Assembly (NCBI GenBank): GCA_026874595.1
Contig: CM049308.1
Span: 77,100,124-77,164,123, forward strand
Length of the DNA: 64,000 nt
Direction of reading: 5' to 3'
From: Sipunculus nudus
Taxonomy: Eukaryota; Annelida; Sipuncula; Golfingiida; Sipunculidae
The notes beneath the pieces are model-generated. The model saw only the letters and a list, made by a program, of their open reading frames with translations. It was not told the origin of the DNA and did not search any database. The position numbers were made by a program, and so were the translations under genes. Below are positions 27,201-36,325 of the stretch, piece after piece (the stretch's first letter is position 1; each line of letters begins with the position of its first letter).

Positions 27201-29011
27201 TCACTTACGGTAATATACTTTTCAGCTATGCTGTGAATCTATACAATGGAATCTAATTAGATGTAAACATACCCGAGTTGATGAGATTTGTTAAAGATAA
27301 TGACAGACTTAGATGACACACATTGGTTTTCTTTTATATTGCGATGGATTAAAAAATAAATAAAAACTGTAATACAAAATTTCCGTTTAATTTACAGTCC
27401 ATTTAAATCATTAAATGATTTTATTCATTTAAATTATTTTAAGACCTAACATTTCATAAAAATTAAATTTCATTAACGCATGCAAGGTGTAACTTTCAAT
27501 GAAAATTACAATGTTCAAATGGCACGCGGCACCTACTTCGATTCCCGTGGCAAGGTACTCTGCATCACTGTCCCTGAAACGGTTCTCTGGAAAAAGAGAC
27601 CAACATGTAATAACATTGATTAAGAACATCGGTTGGAATGAATAAGAACATGGAATTGGAATGCACATGATGCCTTTCATCCTAGAAATATGTTCTTGTG
27701 ATTCATCCATTTAACTATATCCTCTACCTTAGATATTTGATAGAAACTGTTAGAAATGTACCTTTAAACGTTTATTTCGAAAATAAAATGACATTCCTGA
27801 TTTCTTCCAGGCGGCAATGTAGTTTTGATAGAAATCCCAAAATCCATCTCACCTGCGAGGTTGAGCTCCAAGAGGTTGTTGTTAATTTGTAACATTTCTC
27901 CTACACAAATAGCACCCAGTGTCCCAAGCTGGTTCCGTGAAAGGTTCTGTAAATAACAGATAATTATATTCAAATTTCACAACCTGCGCAGTAGAGCCTT
28001 GAAACGTCAATGTGAGTAAACCATTTGAACGTTATAGAGTTGCTGTTCTAAAATTTTCATGAAAGATAAAATTTACTACGAAGTGGTCAAATTAAAATAA
28101 AATGACAAATATTTAATCTGAAATCTTCTGAAAAGACAGGTTTAAAGACAGGGATTCACACATAACCATTTCACAGACTGGGCCAGTCGAACCTAGGAAT
28201 TTCCACTCCAAACTCCAGCGTCTTTTTCAAAGGGGGTGCGTCTTACCCTTTAACCCTAGACAATTTGTCTTGATTTTATATCGTTTTAGTATAGCCATTT
28301 TATACTCACTAGATGTGTGATGAATGAATTTTCCCTCAGCATGTCACACAAGTACATGGCACCCTCTCCACCCAATCCGTTCTCCTCCAGGTCAAGTTCT
28401 TCTACCCGTGTATTTTCCTGACAACCACGGATAATATATATATATAACTCTCTCAACATTCTGAATCACCATATCAGGTCAGTTCTGTCCGCCAGAATAA
28501 AGGTGTCACTTAATAATGAAACCTTTCCATATTCATCCCGCTCACTAATTCCCCTTAAACTATTCAATATTGAATCTCTATTGCCCTATTTCATAATAAA
28601 ACTTTTAAATTCTTAACTTTTAATGGTGATATAGATTGCTTCAAATATATAATGGATTGCTCCTAAAGGCTGTTAACCCGGCCCTCGAAATAATTTTCAT
28701 CAGAAATTTGTTAAGCTGATAATTTTTAGAACAAGTTGCAGACCGACAAACCAAAAAACACGATGCAAACATGATACATTGCATCCTTGTCGTTTTAACA
28801 AACATATACTCACCGTAAGAGCAATAGCAAGCGCATGCGCACCACTGGCTCCTAGATTCCTGTATCTTAACTTTATTTCACGCTCACTCAGATTCACTTT
28901 AACCTTTTTGGCTAGTGGCACCTGTAGTGATGAGCACGCGCTCTGGTACGTTGTCTTGCAAACCCCAGTGTCCATCTCCGGGGGGGTATCTGCAGGTCAT
29001 AGACATAAATC

Positions 29012-29078
<67 letters not shown>

Positions 29079-29339
29079 ATATATATATATATTAAGGTAT
29101 TGTTACTAATACAAGGCTTCCTAATTTAGTCTTCTCATGGTTTCATAATATGTAATTATAAGTTATTATAATAACTTATTGGTATTAATTTGATCAGAAA
29201 GCGAAACTGATATGAGAGATAATAAAATAAAACACGTGTAACTTCTGTACTTACAGTCTTTTTCCCTGTCACTGTCGTCATAGTCAGGAGTGGATATTTC
29301 CGGTGGCGGCACAATGGGAGGAAGTGTAGTTGCCGCCAT
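20345..29339 (-). CDS. LRRC74-like: LRRC74-like leucine-rich-repeat protein, 12 exons, 565 residues
   Basis: Minus-strand exons are 29339-29255, 28989-28814, 28417-28310, 27946-27853, 27586-27537, 26993-26912, 26622-26537, 25833-25639, 24527-24432, 22410-22246, 21467-21382 and 20819-20345. Every donor is GT (mostly GTRAGT) and every acceptor AG. Phases match at all eleven junctions, giving 1698 nt ending in TAA. The product is intracellular with no signal peptide. An N-terminal cap (residues 1-87, with YQSACSSLQVP and HALAIAL) precedes about eight ribonuclease-inhibitor-type LRRs (88-324). A pseudo-EF-hand pair (about 340-410) and a Lys-rich C-terminus follow. The start is the ATG in AAAATGGCGGC, a good Kozak context. 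The N-terminal wording and repeat type point to LRRC74A/B; NLRC3-like proteins share the repeat type but not the cap. The role of the family is poorly known. A CAATAG acceptor-like site at about 29356 hints at an upstream 5' UTR exon. Confidence 0.93.
21382..22410 (-). other. LRRC74-like gene, exons 10-11: degenerate EF-hand pair
   Basis: Exon 10 (22246-22410) is entered in phase 0 at the AACACAG acceptor. The nearer TCTACAG acceptor would give a stop within seven codons. It encodes DPMKILVQYL, then RPLDLFRTFQKDALLQVSRE, an EF-hand-like helix-loop-helix. Exon 11 (21382-21467) encodes VPLNEYEMGRVLEKM followed by the loop DKGHEGFITYP. The second loop keeps D1, G6 and I8 but position 12 is Gly, and the first loop starts with Gln and lacks acidic residues at key positions. 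Calcium binding is therefore doubtful. Confidence 0.82.
23168..23400. repeat. Tandem duplication in intron 9 of the LRRC74-like gene
   Basis: Two diverged copies at about 23168-23265 and 23308-23400 share CAATTAAGCTATGTTAT, CTAAAAGTT or TTAAAAGTT, and CTTGAGAACGCT. Unit spacing is about 140 bp. Confidence 0.75.
23927..23971. repeat. (CT)n microsatellite
   Basis: About 45 bp of alternating TC in intron 9. Arg-Glu repeats in overlapping frames come from it. Confidence 0.95.
24160..24238. repeat. Compound (CT)n(TA)n microsatellite
   Basis: About 36 bp of CT with one interruption is directly followed by about 42 bp of TA, within intron 9. Confidence 0.95.
25930..26282. repeat. Tandem duplication in intron 7 of the LRRC74-like gene
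   Basis: Two copies about 185 bp apart share GTGAAAC(G/A)(A/G)TTAATGTTT, AATTCATATATT, ATCAAAAAGATTAG and AACATTAGATATAT. Non-coding. Confidence 0.8.
27092..27140 (+). mobile_element. Partial MITE end in intron 5
   Basis: Starts after a TA with CAGTAGACTTTCTGAATTAC, close to the reverse-complemented right end of the MITE at 3903-4069 (CAGTAAACCTCCGAATTAC). The opposite end was not found, so this is a decayed or truncated copy of the same family. Confidence 0.5.
28814..29339 (-). other. LRRC74-like gene, exons 1-2: N-terminal cap
   Basis: Exon 1 (29255-29339) encodes a proline-rich leader, MAATTLPPIVPPPEI, and ends in phase 1. Exon 2 (28814-28989) continues with YTPPEMDTG and the cap motif TYQSACSSLQVP, then LGASGAHALAIALT. 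It ends in phase 0 at a GTGAGT donor. The YxxAC..L.VP and G..ALAIAL words are the part that best separates LRRC74 proteins from other RI-like LRR proteins. Confidence 0.88.
29014..29093. repeat. (TA)n microsatellite in intron 1
   Basis: About 80 bp of nearly pure TA lies just upstream of exon 2 of the LRRC74-like gene. Confidence 0.93.
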
Positions 29340-29399
29340 TTTGGATAAACGTCTCCTATTGACAGAAATGTTCAAATATTGAAAACAATTGAACACGCA

Positions 29400-31510
29400 A
29401 TACAGGAGAACCTTAACAATTAAATGATTTTATCTTTCTGAAGCTTAACCTGAATATTATGTCATATAGTAACAATTGTTATTTATTTCATTTAACATTA
29501 CAAAATCTTATCTGTATCTGTTTTAATTAAAACAGTTCTAATGTTTTACAAGAAGATCACGCTCATACATGATAGCCAGCTACATGGAATCCTTCCCCGG
29601 AGGCCACAGCTGGCTCACAGATTAATGTACGCTGGTGCACGGTACAAGATACAAATAAAAGCAATACGGGTAAAAATGGGATTTTTATGTTTGAAAACAA
29701 TGAGCTTTAATTGGTTCAGGTAAATAATTACCAATTACGCCCACGCCCGTGTTGTTTGTGTCCTTCTGATCAGAAGTCCACGTGGTCCGAAGATCAGGAA
29801 ACGCCGACCTGGGGCATGGTTAATGGACGTTTCACGTGCATCGGTGTCTGCATGTAACAAATTCTCTTGGGTGCTCTTCTTTGGGGTTAAATAATTAATC
29901 TGCTTTTGTACCGGAGTACCTGTACTTTTGCCAGGTATTGATCAGTGGTTAAGTCTCTATAACAACATGCGCTGAGCCTCCTTTCACAACGGCTTGAACC
30001 TGTGGGAGATAAACCAAATACAGCCAAAAAATTCTTTTTCCTCAGATCCTAATATTTCTTTATGTTAACACTCTAGCATTGTAATGCTTGTCTCATTTGT
30101 CCCATTAGTTGAAATCCTGTGATGGTTTTATGAAAACCATGCACATGTAAAGCCTTTCTGATAGGATAAATAAACTCCATCATGTGGATTGACAGACATA
30201 ATTATACGGTGACATATTTCTTTGTTAATCCATTAGTCGCGCACCTGTAACTTTCTCCGTTATCTGAAGGTGACATATTCAGTATTATCGCTCCATTGTG
30301 TCTGGAACATCATATATGTCACCTGAATGCGTCAGTTTGGTTTGGATGTTTATCTCTCAAGGGAAAATAACAGGTTCAAACCTGAACGTGTAACAACTCT
30401 TTGGAAAATATATACAAAAAAATGTATGCTACATTATTATTAAGGGGAACAGGTACATCACTGGACAATACATCGTTTCCAATGAAATCAAATACTAACC
30501 CACTGATGACGGTTTGAAAGGTGGGTTCTATATAATGAAGCTATCGAACCATATAATATTTTATTCTTATTAGAAAGAACCGACATTAAGTGATCTGATG
30601 GTGAAGGTTGAAAATAAATTTAACTTAAAATGAATGGGGCTATAATGGATGTAAGACTTGTCTGAAATTTATCACCATGAGTTATCTAATCTAATAAATA
30701 CTTAAGAAATAGTTTATTAAGATAATGCACGCATAGGGGCTTAAAACAATTTGCCTTCATCCACACTGAATTTAAAATTCCAAAGCCACAATGGTTAAAA
30801 GACATTTAATGATTCCGCGTGAAGCAACGAATTCCAAGTAAATCAAATATAAAGAGAAAAAAAAACCCCACAAAAACCATGACACCTAATAGTTAAGTCT
30901 TATAATTCCAAGACCAAGTTCAACAATGATTATTGTTTTTCACCCTTAAGAGATAAGGTTACCGTAACTAAGTACATAGCGAACAAATACTCAAATTGTA
31001 CACGAAAGAAAAAAACACACAAGCAAGGGACTTTGAAGAACAGGCGAGTCATTAGTTAATACCAATGATCAAAGGAAAGTTTTTTTTCAGCCTCTTGTTA
31101 ATCTTGCTCACCCTAACATAATTGGGATAATTGTTAAACAATGAAATGGAGAGAGAACGAGAGAAAGAGAGAGAGACCGACAGACGCCGCAGGGAACTGT
31201 TCAAAATTTTCCTATAGAGCCCACACCTATGCGATATTTTATAGGATGCCCTCGGGTAACTCGTATATATATATGATAGTATGCTAGTTACTTATAATCC
31301 TGGGGCGTGAATATCGAACAAAGCTTAACAAATAATACGAATAACCTGACCAGATAAGCTCTATTTTTCACCTTTATTGTCGGATTAAACCTATCCCCTA
31401 CATGTAAAATGATAAAATGCAAGATTGAAAAACATAAATACAGATAAACCAGGTCATATTTTATCAGTTTGATTCTTCTGGGTAACCTGTTTGATAAAGG
31501 AAGACAATAA
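29400..31510. other. Region upstream of the LRRC74-like gene; no gene seen
   Basis: Should contain the promoter of the minus-strand LRR gene. No coding region is supported. A GA-rich run lies at about 31150-31175. Confidence 0.5.
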
Positions 31511-31610
31511 TCTATATATTAATAGCGTAAGGCGATTTTTGTAATTTTCCGTATCTCCTCTGATACCAGCGTACGGATTGCCATGATTTTCGACATACAT
31601 ATGCTCCGGT
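31511..31610 (+). mobile_element. Helitron 5' end
   Basis: After an A at 31510 the sequence TCTATATATTAATAGCGTA matches the start of the element at 32511, followed by diverged sequence sharing GTATCTCC and CGTACGGATTG. Helitrons start with TC next to a host A. No 3' terminus is seen before 32511, so either this is a second 5' end without its tail, or the whole 31511-32621 interval is one Helitron carrying an internal copy. Confidence 0.6.
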
Positions 31611-32510
31611 GGTGTCCGAAGAGATTCCACCCTTTTTTAATTGCAATATTTGCGTATTACGTGCATAATTAATAATTTTAATATTTGCTCCCACGTGGGC
31701 GCCTCTTTTCTTTGTGTCTTCGGGTCCGGTGACACAATGGTCATAGATTGTGTCATACTTAGACAGTTTTACTCCGGGGGCCCTATCTGGGTGATTTGTA
31801 CATTTCGCGGACACCGGCCCGAAATAATCACCTTCTCAAAAGGGAGATCTTTGAAAAGATTGTTTGGCAGGCCTTCCTGTGACCGGGGAATCACACGAAG
31901 AGGGCTTCTTCCTGCCACCCCATTACATGACCTGGTATGCTTTAATGCACACGCACCGGGTCCAGGGCCTTGGACAATTGAGCGAGTCGCATGCGACTAA
32001 AATCATGTTCCACGGTCACACTAAGTTGAAACCAGTGTTTATCGCATTTGGTTTGTCACGCCCGTCTTTCATGTGCGATCAAAGGGCGGCAACCATGAGG
32101 CAACACTTGACACATACAAGCGTCAAACAGGTGACGATAAGTCGTTTTGTCCTTTCAGATCAAGATTTATACCTGTAAATCTAAATGATATTTCAGTAAA
32201 ATATAACATATAACTATGTTTTAATTAAATTAAAAAGGGATGGGACACCTACCCTCTCACAAAAATAATTGTCCTGGCGCCTGTGCTTAACGCTTTATTT
32301 TTTTCCACTTTAAATGTCACATTTGATTGCATCACATTTATTGTTTCCAATTTTTCAGTGATACACAATACGATGCATGTTGAGTCTTATAGACATTATG
32401 AGGCTTCCCTACAGTAATTCCCCTTCAATGAACTTCAATGGAAAAATTCTCCGTCCAATCTTTTGGCTTCAGTATACGATGTTTATGCATAACACCATAC
32501 ATATAATGGA

Positions 32511-32621
32511 TCTATATATTAATAGCGTATCGCGTATCTCCGGATTTCTGGTGGATTTCCGATATCGACGTACGGATTGTCTTGTTCGCCCCAAACCGTG
32601 CGTAGCACGGGTATTTGCTAG
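32511..32621 (+). mobile_element. Short non-autonomous Helitron with hairpin and CTAG terminus
   Basis: Begins with TC after host A (TCTATATATTAATAGCG) and ends with CTAG before host T. A perfect 6-bp stem (CCGTGC-GTA-GCACGG, 32596-32610) lies 7 nt before the CTAG. TC start, subterminal 3' hairpin, CTRR end and A/T insertion are the defining Helitron hallmarks. The 111-bp body has no coding capacity and would depend on a Rep-helicase elsewhere. Confidence 0.82.
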
Positions 32622-34328
32622 TATAATTAAATAAACACGTTAAATATAAATTTAAGGTTTTAATGCAATAGTGCTTATTATTTTGAATTAAAGCTTTTCC
32701 TTCTTAAATATTCATCCATTATACTTTTTATAATATAACAGTATTTAGAAAATTTCACAAAACCGCCTAAGTCTACCCCCCTTAAAACCAACAACAAAAA
32801 CCGACACACAGACACACACAAACTTTAAACGAAATCAATGCACGCTTCCGATCAATAAACGAATCTGTTTAATGAATTCTGCTATAGAAAGGATACGAGA
32901 CTTTTCTTGCTTCACATAAATTTGGCATTAACAGGGTAAAGCCTTTACGTACTCACCTGCCGTACAGTTGGACACTTGTACTGTTAGTGTGACAAATTAC
33001 GCCCCGAATCCACTCTACATCCAAAAAGTTATACTGGAAACCTCTAACAAAGTGGTATTTATGATTACTCATAACAGGTTTCAATTTCTGATGCACTAAA
33101 GGGCTTCTCTTCAAAGTGGACCTGACCGGTTGTTATGGCGACGGTTCATTAAAATTTTATCAGTGAGGAGTTTTCGGGGAGGCTTGCAGACCATACCGGA
33201 ACACCAACTGAGCCGAGGTCTGCCAGAACGCCAGACTTATACTTTATTAAATATTCATACCACCGCCAAGGCAGTGGTTTCATGATGTTGATGCCGGTAT
33301 GAGGAGTAAATGTTAGGGTCTTATCTCATATGATTGGATCAAACAGGGCGGAGATCTCGTGTGTGGTATTTGTACAGAGCAGTACAAGAGTGCTACGTGA
33401 CTTTTTATTAGTGCCGTAAATACGGTATATTTGGCTACACTTGACATACATTTATATCATACTTGTTATATTCGTCTGTTTTCGAGTGGAGCGTGATCTC
33501 GGGATTAAAGACAAAAACCCCTGCAGCGGGCGCTGTAAAAATCAAAGCATTAAAGATTGAAACACTACTCGGTGATTATAAATAATTAAGGTGAGGTAGG
33601 TTCATCAAAACTTTACCAATATAAGAGTATGATACTTAATTCTGTATATTTGAAATATATAATGATAAACATTTGAAATATATATATAGATACGCTCAAC
33701 ATAAAAGGATATAAACTACAGGTTAGTTAATTCGGCTTAAAAGTTCGGCAGAGGTCATGCAGTCAACGAAAGGCTGGTATCTTGAATATAAACGATAACA
33801 GAATGGTGGTAATGATAACACTGACCAACTGCCGGCCTTTAATCGGTCACCCGTTTCCAGATCTTTTGTTTTTTTACTCTGTACACAATTTAAACAGAAA
33901 AACATACAGGTTATTATAATAGAAGATATTTAACTTTAAAAAATAGTAATATTTATCATATTTCAAGATCTATTTAATCGAACATTATTCGCCATCATCA
34001 AGGGCGGGGGGTGGGGGGTTGATTGATTAGGCGCATATTTTGACTTGCTCTGTATCCAGGAGCTTTCGGTGTATATCCGTACCTAAATATGCGAAAAATG
34101 GCCCCGCGCTGCAAGAACTTCCATTGTCTTGCTCACAAATGACATCTGCACTGTTTTAAATATAGTAATTTCATCTGGTTATAGTTTATGATCCGCACAA
34201 ATTAAATTTGACCGTAGATGTCAAAGATATAAAGATGATATTTCCCGTTTTCAATTATATTAAAATGTTTCCATTAACAAAGTACTAAAGACATACTGCT
34301 TAGAAATTGAAAAATTACAACTTCTACA

Positions 34329-34329
<1 letters not shown>
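32622..34329. other. No gene recognised
   Basis: Non-coding by inspection. An imperfect RFX X-box-like word (GTTGTTATGGCGAC) lies at 33129-33142. Confidence 0.5.

Positions 34330-34383
<54 letters not shown>
34330..34383. repeat. (TA)n tract abutting the LTR element
   Basis: About 54 bp of TA with one TTTA interruption ends exactly where the 5' LTR starts. Because the flank is simple repeat, a target-site duplication cannot be recognised. Confidence 0.9.
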
Positions 34384-34384
<1 letters not shown>

Positions 34385-35160
34385 GTAACGGCTCCGATAA
34401 CACGTATTATATTATCAGGTATAACTGAATTGCCTGGCAGGTATCATATCATCAGCTTGGCCTAACTGGTCAATGAATTGCCCCGCAGTTGCCTTGGTTG
34501 CCTTGTTTGCTTGGTTCCTCATTACTCAACCGGTTTTCCGTTGTTCCTATTGTTTTCATTCGGACAATGACACGGACCACGACGCGAACCCTGCCAAGCC
34601 TCAGTCTCGTGACATAGAGAACTTGTCAGTATTCGTTCTCTGCTTGGCAGGTAAGGACCGTTTTTACTAAACTCTTAAACTGCGATAAACTCTATCATTT
34701 AGCCAATTCATTACTTTCAGTATATCACGTACGTACTATCATGTAAACTGTATATTCCATATTCTAATTGCACACGTTACTGGTAAATTCATACTTGTTG
34801 TACGCATGGATATTTGTATTCATGGTAATATGCAACGATATCTTAAAATGTGGTTCCTAAATGTATAGGCTCATTTGTATAATATGTAATGTGTTTTCTT
34901 GTGTAATGAATACCAAGAAATGTGCAAATGTATATTCTGTATATTCATGCCATTTATTGTATTTTTGCACCATATAGAAATGTTTATATGAAATGTTTAA
35001 TGGCAGTATTCGTTCTCTGCTTGGCAGGGACTCCGGCTTGGAGGACTCCAGATTTGTATATATATACGGCTGAATAAACACTTTTATATATATACATCGC
35101 CTTGCCTCGCTTTTCACTCACGCCGGGTGACTTTGGCTCTTGCCAGGAACACCCGTTACA
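34384..35160 (+). repeat. 5' LTR (777 bp)
   Basis: Starts TGTAACGGCTCC and ends CACCCGTTACA, so the tips form the inverted repeat TGTAACG/CGTTACA. A polyadenylation signal AATAAA lies at 35073-35078. A 25-bp word occurs twice inside (34627-34651 and 35004-35028). Compared with the 3' LTR it has an extra 8 bp near 34505 and about three substitutions. Confidence 0.97.
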
Positions 35161-35163
35161 TTT

Positions 35164-35181
35164 TGGTGCCCCGAGTGAGGA
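35164..35181 (+). promoter_or_regulatory. Primer-binding site of the LTR element
   Basis: TGGTGCCCCGAGTGAGGA begins three bases after the LTR. It starts with TGG, complementary to a tRNA CCA end, as expected for first-strand priming. The tRNA species is not identified. Confidence 0.85.
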
Positions 35182-35992
35182 CCATCTCTACTGTGGATCG
35201 ATGTCCGTGTGTGCGTCTCGACGACTCGATGTCCGTCTGTGCGTCTCGACGACGATATCACAGGAGATGATTATTCTCTGAACTTTCATTCCACCGGTGG
35301 ATATTATTTAATTGGTGTCTGTGCACAACACCATAACACAGGGCTAGAGTGGACTTTTCGTGGGCTCGCTTGGACACAGATTTTGCATGCATGCGTGTTC
35401 ATCGCTTCGCTTCGCTTCAGTGCCTTGCACTGTAAACTCTGCTTCGCCATTGTGTTCTTCGCTCGTGCATTCCTGGACTATTGTCACGCTTTCCGCCGTA
35501 CACGGAGACTTCGTTTAAAGGGCCCAGACGAACGTCACTCTCTTTGGAGAAGATAAACGGTAATTGTTTGACATTTTCCTTGTACTGCATGAACTTTTCT
35601 TTTTGTATTTGCTATTGTCAGCATGGCTATGGACTTTGTGATTAATTGTGTATAATATTGTTGCATGTTTTGTAATTGAAGTGATCATTTTTTTTTATGT
35701 TAGCTGTAAATTATTTTTGCAGTTTATTATGGAGAATTTTATGCATGTAAAGGGTAATAGCTTTGGCCCGGTTTGAGGTTATCGTGATTGGTTACGTGAT
35801 GTTCCATTGTCTAATGCCAATTGGTCTTGTGGTCTGTGTAATGTAAACAGTAGCATTGCAACTGAATACTAACATTTGCCCTTAAACCTGCTGGTATTTG
35901 ACCATTGACAGATGACTTAAGACAACATTCATCATTTCTTTATTGTCTTTAAAGATCACATTTTATCTCCTCTATTCATACATTCGCATTAA

Positions 35993-36325
35993 AGAGAGAC
36001 GGAGGGTAAATCAGTTGACATAACACGGGTCGTCTCCATGCATGGACTCCCTTCTGATGTCAACGAATCTGAGATTATTGAACACTTCTCACAAATTGAA
36101 ACTCCTACTCATGTTTTGTTTGTTCGAGAAGCACATACTGGTCGTTGCACTGGCCTCGGGTTTATAGTTTTTGAGACTAAAGACACTGCCAAAAAGGCCA
36201 TAGATAAGATATCAGGTAGCTCTTTAGAAAGGGATTCAAGCATCAAAATCTCTCTTGAACATGCTAGGGCTTTCTCCATCACTGAGGTGTCTCATCTGAT
36301 TTCAATAAGTTGCTCGATTCGTTAA
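35993..36325 (+). CDS. RRM-like domain at the N-terminus of the retroelement Gag
   Basis: The frame is open from 35993 with the first ATG at 36038. It reads as an RNA recognition motif: strand 1 around VVSMHGLP (RNP2 position), helix NESEIIEHFSQI, strand with HVLFVREAHTGRC, an RNP1-like block TGLGFIVF, helix AKKAIDKISG and a final strand SIKISLEHA. Such a module would bind element RNA or act in assembly. PNMA proteins, domesticated from Ty3/gypsy gag, also have an RRM-like N-terminus before a capsid domain. The frame ends at 36325 while the gag frame is open from 36286, so the two overlap out of phase without an evident slippery heptamer. A 1-2 nt indel is the likeliest cause. Confidence 0.75.
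   Translation, partial: RETEGKSVDITRVVSMHGLPSDVNESEIIEHFSQIETPTHVLFVREAHTGRCTGLGFIVFETKDTAKKAIDKISGSSLERDSSIKISLEHARAFSITEVSHLISISCSIR

Larger units (their letters stand above)
24432..28417 (-). other. LRRC74-like gene, exons 3-9: RI-type leucine-rich repeats
   Basis: Exons 3 to 9 encode successive 28-29-residue repeats of the form LxELDLxxNxLGxxGAxxLxxxL. Examples are RVEELDLEENGLGGEGA, LIYLDLSKNGFSEDGA, SVEVLDLSWNQLRRKGS, LQTINLAWNGFGYEGS and LMELDISNNRINWQGA. Introns usually fall between the variable tail of one repeat and the next LxL strand, so exons behave as repeat modules. Exon 8 (25639-25833) carries two repeats. Repeats of this type form a horseshoe used for protein-protein binding. 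Confidence 0.9.

Noticed and set aside
34473-34670. 65-residue frame with a hydrophobic start in the 5' LTR
   Set aside because: The 3' LTR copy is broken by the 8-bp difference and no family is recognised; not called as a gene, though the intron-like segment begins in it.
34857-35117. 86-residue minus-strand frame, identical at 42502-42762
   Set aside because: It lies entirely inside the LTRs; its conservation reflects LTR identity, not protein function.
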